The notes beneath the pieces were generated by a model that was not told where the DNA came from, searched no databases, and saw only the letters and a program-made list of their open reading frames with translations. Made by a program: the position numbers and the translations under genes. From the NCBI GenBank assembly GCA_905214305.1, contig CAJMLK010000009.1, positions 6,861-70,860 on the forward strand: a stretch of 64,000 nt of DNA, given 5' to 3'. This document shows positions 59,775 to 64,000 of the stretch, one piece after another. Each line of letters starts with the position of its first letter. Position 1 is the first letter of the stretch. The stretch comes from an uncultured bacterium (GTDB lineage Bacteria > Desulfobacterota > Desulfovibrionia > Desulfovibrionales > Desulfovibrionaceae).

Positions 59775-61727
59775 CTATCCGTTCTGCAGGGCCATGCCGC
59801 TGCCGCTGCGTGCCTGCCACCAGAGCTGGAAGACCAGCAATGTCCACAGGGGTTTGCGCAGGTCTGCCCTGCCCGAAACGTGTTCATCCACCAGCGCGCG
59901 AACGGCCACAGGATCAAAAATACCCTGCGCCTTGAGGCTGTCCGCACTGAGCAGGTCTTCCACAAGCGGGCGCATGCGCCCGCGCAGCCATTCCGCCACG
60001 GGAATCTGAAAGCCCCGCTTGTTGCGGTACAGAATCTCCCTGGGCAGCAGATCGGCAAAAGCCCGCTTGAGCAGCCACTTGCGCTTGAAGCCGTGCAGCT
60101 TGCAGTCCACGGGCAGGCGCGCGGCAAACTCGGCCACGTCCTTGTCCAGAAACGGCGCCCGCACCTCAAGGCTGTGCAGCATGGAGCAACGGTCAACCTT
60201 GACCAGAATATCATCCAGCATGAACTGGCGCACATAGACGTAAAAAGCCCGCGCCAGAGGCGCTGCCGCAGAATGGGGCCCCCAGTGTTCATACTGCTCC
60301 CGCGTGGGAGCAAACAGACGTTCCGGCGCAAGAAAGCCCGGAGCCTCGGCCTTGAAGGAAGCGGCCAGCATCTCTGCCTGCATGTCTGGCGTAAAAGCCG
60401 TCAGCATGGTCTGCACGCGCTGCCATGCCGGAGCCTGTGCGGCGCGCAGAAAAGTGGCTACCGCCAGACGCGGATTGATATATCCGGCGGACGACGGCAG
60501 GCGGCGGGCCAGAGGTTCCACAACCTTGCGCCGCAGCACGGCAGGCAGGGCATTATACCACTCGGCCACCTTGAAGCCGATGTAGTGCTCATACCCGGCC
60601 CACAGTTCGTCCGCGCCGTCGCCCCCCAGCGCCACGGTGACCTTTTCGCGGGTCACCCCCGAAAGCAGCCAGGTGGGCGCTACCGAGGCATCCGCCATGG
60701 GCACGTCCATCCTGCTGATAATGCCGGGCAGACTGTCGGCGCATTCTTCCGCCGAAAGCACGCGCTCGTTATGATCTGTGCCGAAAGCATCGGCGACAAT
60801 CCGGGCATAGCGCGATTCGTCGTAACTGGCTTCGGTGAAACCTATGGAAAAAGTCTTCACCGGCGTGGACGATTGCCGGGCCATAAGCCCTGCCACAATG
60901 GACGAATCAATGCCACCCGAAAGAAAAACACCCAGTGGCACATCGCTGATCATGCGGCGCCGCACGGCCCGGGCCAGCAGAGTCCGCAGTTCTTCACAAA
61001 GCTCGTCCGTGCCGCGCCGGTCGTTTTCGTCCGGCACGGGCATGTCCCAGTAGCGGCCCGTGCGCAGGTTTCCGCCTTCAAGCACAAGCCAGTGCGCCGG
61101 AGGCAGGCTTTCCACCTCGCCGTACACCGTCTGCGGGGTCGGCACGTATTCATAGGCCAGATAGCGCATGACGGCTTCGGGCCGCAGGCTCAGGCTCAGG
61201 CCCGCGCTCTGGCCGCGCAGCTGCTCAAGGGCCGTCAGTTCCGAGGCAAAGTGCAGCCTGCCCTGCTGTACCGTATAAAAAAACGGCTTTTTGCCGAAGG
61301 GATCGCGCGCGCAGAAGAGGCGCTGCTCCACGACATCCCACAGGGCAAAGGCAAACATGCCGTTAAAGCGGGCAAGACAGTCCACGCCCCACTGGCGATA
61401 GCTCTCAAGAATGACCTCGGTGTCCGAACTGGTCTGAAAACGCGCTCCGGCCTTGGAAAGCTCTTCTTTCAGTTCCGCAAAGTTGTATATCTCGCCATTG
61501 AACACGATGGTATGGCGCCCATCCACACTGTGCATGGGCTGCCCGCCCGTGCCGAGGTCAATGATGGAAAGCCGCCTGTGACCAAGGCAGACGGGGCCGT
61601 TCAGCCACTGCCCTTCGCCGTCCGGTCCCCGGTGGGCGATGCGGTCGGTCATGGCCTTGACCCAGTGAAGGGCCTGGGGATCAAGGGGCGAGGAGTCCAA
61701 TCGGCAGATACCGGCTATTCCGCACAT
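59775..61727 (-). CDS. asnB: Glutamine-hydrolysing asparagine synthetase
   Basis: A 650-residue protein. The N-terminal glutaminase domain starts MCGIAGICRL with catalytic Cys2 and has HRGPDGEGQW and FNGEIYNF. The synthetase domain has the PP-loop VFLSGGIDSSIVAGLM and GGDGADELWAGYEHY. The start at 61727 puts Cys2 in place; the frame extends five codons upstream. It overlaps the glycosyltransferase gene by 13 bases. In polysaccharide or exosortase-linked clusters such proteins often amidate sugars or peptides, which fits the context better than asparagine supply. Confidence 0.93.
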   Translation of the reverse strand: MCGIAGICRLDSSPLDPQALHWVKAMTDRIAHRGPDGEGQWLNGPVCLGHRRLSIIDLGTGGQPMHSVDGRHTIVFNGEIYNFAELKEELSKAGARFQTSSDTEVILESYRQWGVDCLARFNGMFAFALWDVVEQRLFCARDPFGKKPFFYTVQQGRLHFASELTALEQLRGQSAGLSLSLRPEAVMRYLAYEYVPTPQTVYGEVESLPPAHWLVLEGGNLRTGRYWDMPVPDENDRRGTDELCEELRTLLARAVRRRMISDVPLGVFLSGGIDSSIVAGLMARQSSTPVKTFSIGFTEASYDESRYARIVADAFGTDHNERVLSAEECADSLPGIISRMDVPMADASVAPTWLLSGVTREKVTVALGGDGADELWAGYEHYIGFKVAEWYNALPAVLRRKVVEPLARRLPSSAGYINPRLAVATFLRAAQAPAWQRVQTMLTAFTPDMQAEMLAASFKAEAPGFLAPERLFAPTREQYEHWGPHSAAAPLARAFYVYVRQFMLDDILVKVDRCSMLHSLEVRAPFLDKDVAEFAARLPVDCKLHGFKRKWLLKRAFADLLPREILYRNKRGFQIPVAEWLRGRMRPLVEDLLSADSLKAQGIFDPVAVRALVDEHVSGRADLRKPLWTLLVFQLWWQARSGSGMALQNG

Positions 61728-63211
61728 GATTCTTTCCAGCACTTGTAATTGTTGGTAAAAATACGGGCCAAACGGTCATTGTTGGCTTCAGGATCAAACA
61801 TGTGGGCCGCCAGCAGCCTGCCGTTGCGGGCCAGACCCGCGGCCAGCCCCGCATCTCCGGCAAGCAGGGCAATGGCCTCGGCCAGAGCTGCGGCGTCCCC
61901 CTGAGGGACAGCCAGCCCGGTTTTGCCGTGACGCACCACCTCGGGCAGAGCGTTGACGGTGGTGCTGACCACGGGCAGGCCGTAAGCCAGCGCCTCGATA
62001 ACCGTATTGGGGATGCCGTCGCGGCGGCCCGAGGCATGAACAATACAGGGCGCTGCAAATATGTGGTGTTCGCCCAGAAGCCGGGGCAGCTCGTTGTGCG
62101 AAATAAGGCCGGGCATGGTCACATGCCCTTCCAGCTTAAGCTCTTTGCACAGCCGCGTCAGTTCAGCCTGCATGCAGCCAAGGCCCATGGCCTTGCCGCC
62201 GCCGCCAGCCAGCGTGAGCCTGAAGTCCAGTCCCTGTTCGCGCAGGATGCCGCAGGCGCGCAGCAGCACGTCAAAACCCTTGGTAACGTCGAAGCGGCCC
62301 AGCGCAAGCAGACGCACAGGCCGGGGCATGGGCTCGGGCGCGTCCGACGGCCCCACCGGCTCCAGATGCGGAAACGCGCCGACATCAGCACCCGCAGCGC
62401 TGCACACGGAGTCAGCCGCATGCGCCTGATCGGCAGCCGTGCCTTCGGCAGACGCGCTCGCGCAGGGCATGTTCTCGACCGGTGTGCTTTCGGCAGACGC
62501 GTCACTGTCGGCAGGCGGCCTGCTCTCCTCAAGCGGCGGCAGGGTCAGGCCGTTATAGACCAGCTCCACCTTGCCTCTGGCCTGCCCGTCGGCAAAACTT
62601 TCAATACGCCCCTTGTCGGCCGCATTGTTGGCACGCACAAGAAAGGCCGCCTCCAGCTTGTCGCCAAGGTCCGGGTCGGCAGGCTCGAGGTTATCGCCCC
62701 GCGCGCAGGTGGCAAAAGGCAGCCCGGCCAGACTCCCGGCCACCCAGGCGGCCGTGGCCGTGCCCCGCGGCCAGGGGGCGTAGATCATGTCAATGCCTGC
62801 CTCCCTGAAGCGGCGGGCCAGATAGACACCGGCGCAAAAAGCCCAGAGGTTTTCGCCCAGAGTTTCAATGCAGCGCCAGCGACGGAACATGGTGCGCCTG
62901 AAAATCCTGCCCAGACGCACGGGATGCGTAAACATCTGACGCAGCACCTCTGCCAGAATGGCGGGCAGCGTGCGAGTGCCCATAGTTATGGTCTCGCGTG
63001 CCACATTGCGCATTTCTGTCGAGCAATGGCGCAGGTTGGGACCATACAGACTGTAAACCGCCACAGGAAGACGCCTGCGCAGCCCCTGCACCTCGCGGAA
63101 TATGAAAGGCTGGGTGAAAAGCGGATACCAGAGCAGCACACAGGCCACATGGGGCAGGCCGGGGGCAAATGGCGGCGGGATGAGCTTCTTGCTGGTTGTA
63201 TTTTTTGTCAT
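61715..63211 (-). CDS. GT4-family glycosyltransferase with a central low-complexity insert
   Basis: A 498-residue GT-B enzyme. The C-terminal donor domain has LLALGRFDVTKGFDVLLRAC, GHVTMPGLISHNELPRLL and CIVHASGRRDGIPNTVIEALAYGLPVVST, all typical of GT4. The N-terminal acceptor domain ends near residue 225 (VELVYNGLTLPP). Between the domains is an insert of about 70 residues (228-297) rich in Ala, Ser, Asp and Pro. The start at 63211 has an AGGAGC site. It probably builds a surface polysaccharide with the neighbouring asparagine synthetase and deacetylase-like genes. Confidence 0.9.
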   Translation of the reverse strand: MTKNTTSKKLIPPPFAPGLPHVACVLLWYPLFTQPFIFREVQGLRRRLPVAVYSLYGPNLRHCSTEMRNVARETITMGTRTLPAILAEVLRQMFTHPVRLGRIFRRTMFRRWRCIETLGENLWAFCAGVYLARRFREAGIDMIYAPWPRGTATAAWVAGSLAGLPFATCARGDNLEPADPDLGDKLEAAFLVRANNAADKGRIESFADGQARGKVELVYNGLTLPPLEESRPPADSDASAESTPVENMPCASASAEGTAADQAHAADSVCSAAGADVGAFPHLEPVGPSDAPEPMPRPVRLLALGRFDVTKGFDVLLRACGILREQGLDFRLTLAGGGGKAMGLGCMQAELTRLCKELKLEGHVTMPGLISHNELPRLLGEHHIFAAPCIVHASGRRDGIPNTVIEALAYGLPVVSTTVNALPEVVRHGKTGLAVPQGDAAALAEAIALLAGDAGLAAGLARNGRLLAAHMFDPEANNDRLARIFTNNYKCWKESCAE

Positions 63212-63580
63212 TGCTTGCTCCTGAGCGTCTGCAAGGGGCAAATACACAGGTTATATTCGGGCATGCACTTTGTTTCAAAGACAAAATGCCCTAACGCCGC
63301 GCATGATGCAACACGTCCCGGGCGGCGTGAGCGCCGCCGCAAGTCGCGCCAAAAATGAAAAGGCGCAGTAAAACGCACAGCATCCGGCGCTGTTCCGCCA
63401 TATGGCGATCAGGCGTGAGCGCACCTTTCAGGCAGATTCACCTTGAGATTGTTGATCATCGGCGGCAAAACGCGCACAGGCCCATACTGCGGGCCGTACT
63501 GCGCCTTGCTTCACGGGCCCAGAGCATTTCTTCAGCATTTCACTGCAATAATTGAAATACCCTGTATCAAACCGGTTGGA
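63212..63580. other. Gap with element relics
   Basis: About 370 bases. GGGCATGCACTTTG..CAAAATGCCCTAACGCCGCG (63260-63300) matches the left part of R2, and AGAGCATTTCTTCAGC (63522) resembles an isolated element end. No gene is supported. Confidence 0.5.
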
Positions 63581-64000
63581 TTATGAAAACCGGCCCCAGT
63601 CAGCGAGTCCGGCATCTGCGACGGGACGCAGGCTGCTGCTGTCCGGGGCGTCAGGCCCCAGAGTTTCGCGCACCTGTTCCATAGTCAGACAGCGCACGTT
63701 CCAGCGTGTCATAAGCCAGTCTGTCCAGGCCAGTATCTTGCGCATGAGCCTGTCCACGGCGGCGGCATCGGGCAGATGCGGCGCGCCACCGGGCATCATC
63801 TCCGAAGAATGCCAGGTAAGGGACAATACCCTGCCACCCCGTGCCGCAAACAGCCGGGTTATGGCCTGCATGGCCCACAGGGGATGGTAGACGGGCAACA
63901 GACTCAGTGCCCCCCAGTTTTTGAATCCGGGACGCAGCCCCGGCGCAACGCGCCCAAGCAGGCCGGGCAGGCACGGCAAAAGCGGCGTGACACTGAGGGG
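63581..64000 (-). CDS. Polysaccharide-deacetylase-like protein (3' part, runs off right edge)
   Basis: The last 139 codons are visible and the frame stays open to base 64000. Residues read ...PLSVTPLLPCLPGLLG, then FKNWGALSLLPVYHPLWAMQAITRL and VLSLTWHSSEMMPGGAPHL, and end EQVRETLGPDAPDSSSLRPV. The TWHSSEMMPGG segment is like the C-terminal part of polysaccharide deacetylase-family proteins found with glycosyltransferases. The catalytic N-terminal half is outside the window, so the call rests on a short stretch and on context. Confidence 0.6.
   Translation of the reverse strand, partial: PLSVTPLLPCLPGLLGRVAPGLRPGFKNWGALSLLPVYHPLWAMQAITRLFAARGGRVLSLTWHSSEMMPGGAPHLPDAAAVDRLMRKILAWTDWLMTRWNVRCLTMEQVRETLGPDAPDSSSLRPVADAGLADWGRFS

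Noticed and set aside
1..64000. tRNA, rRNA, CRISPR arrays, prophage or complete insertion sequences
   Set aside because: I looked for T-loop GGTTCGA-type motifs, regularly spaced repeats and transposase motifs and found none convincing. The tandem arrays have no spacers.

Overview
This window is a high-GC chromosomal segment of a sulfate-reducing Desulfovibrio, very probably of the D. desulfuricans group. The best markers are a tetraheme cytochrome c3 whose heme-motif order and mature sequence match the D. desulfuricans type, a complete four-gene nine-heme cytochrome operon (nhcABCD) known from D. desulfuricans, and the desulfoferrodoxin-rubredoxin-rubredoxin:oxygen oxidoreductase set. No rRNA, tRNA, CRISPR array, prophage or transposase gene was found.

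Layout. 0-10 kb (all minus): flagellar genes flgJ-like and flgI, a kynurenine-use cassette (Lrp-type regulator, HAAAP amino-acid permease, kynureninase), flgM with a small companion gene, and a frameshifted MFS transporter. 10-20 kb: metF, a secreted phosphodiester-glycosidase-like protein, the oxygen-defence run dfx-rub-roo, cytochrome c3, cbiG-cobJ (anaerobic corrin pathway), hemL and a siroheme decarboxylase subunit (tetrapyrrole block). 20-28 kb: a SLOG-like protein, an RRM protein, the rpsF-rpsR-rplI-dnaB operon, a PilZ protein and tgt. 28-40 kb: a gamma-glutamyltransferase-family enzyme, two small conserved-looking genes, a membrane-anchored spermidine-synthase-like protein, tadA, a LOG protein, a beta-CASP nuclease, rsmD-coaD-miaA and beta carbonic anhydrase. 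40-44 kb: nhcABCD. 45-53 kb: a methyltransferase, diaminopropionate ammonia-lyase, a DUF3829 lipoprotein and a five-gene minus-strand run (HpcH/HpaI aldolase, sugar epimerase, KdsB-like cytidylyltransferase, hexapeptide acyltransferase, HAD phosphatase) that looks like a pathway to a CMP-activated 2-keto-3-deoxy sugar acid. 53-59 kb: a MoeA/molybdate-sensor fusion, an iron-ADH-family protein with altered metal ligands, a molbindin, a lipoprotein and htpX. 59-64 kb: an asparagine synthetase, a GT4 glycosyltransferase and the end of a polysaccharide-deacetylase-like gene.

The least explained component is intergenic. A family of short elements (about 35-320 bp) with inverted ends of the form TAGAGCA...TGCTCTA occurs at least ten times. 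One copy is inserted inside another, with an intact empty-site paralogue elsewhere in the window. Six copies begin exactly at a TAG stop codon. They look like MITEs, probably with a TA target. A second intergenic structure, at 38.1-39.3 kb, is a roughly 320-bp imperfect inverted repeat with internal repeated units. Several minisatellites and an (AAG)10 tract are also present.

Together the genes describe a motile, anaerobic, cytochrome-rich bacterium with oxygen detoxification, siroheme-dependent heme synthesis, B12 synthesis, amino-acid scavenging (kynurenine, diaminopropionate, gamma-glutamyl compounds) and surface glycan synthesis. Functions are assigned by reading motifs and recalled family knowledge. 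No database search was run.
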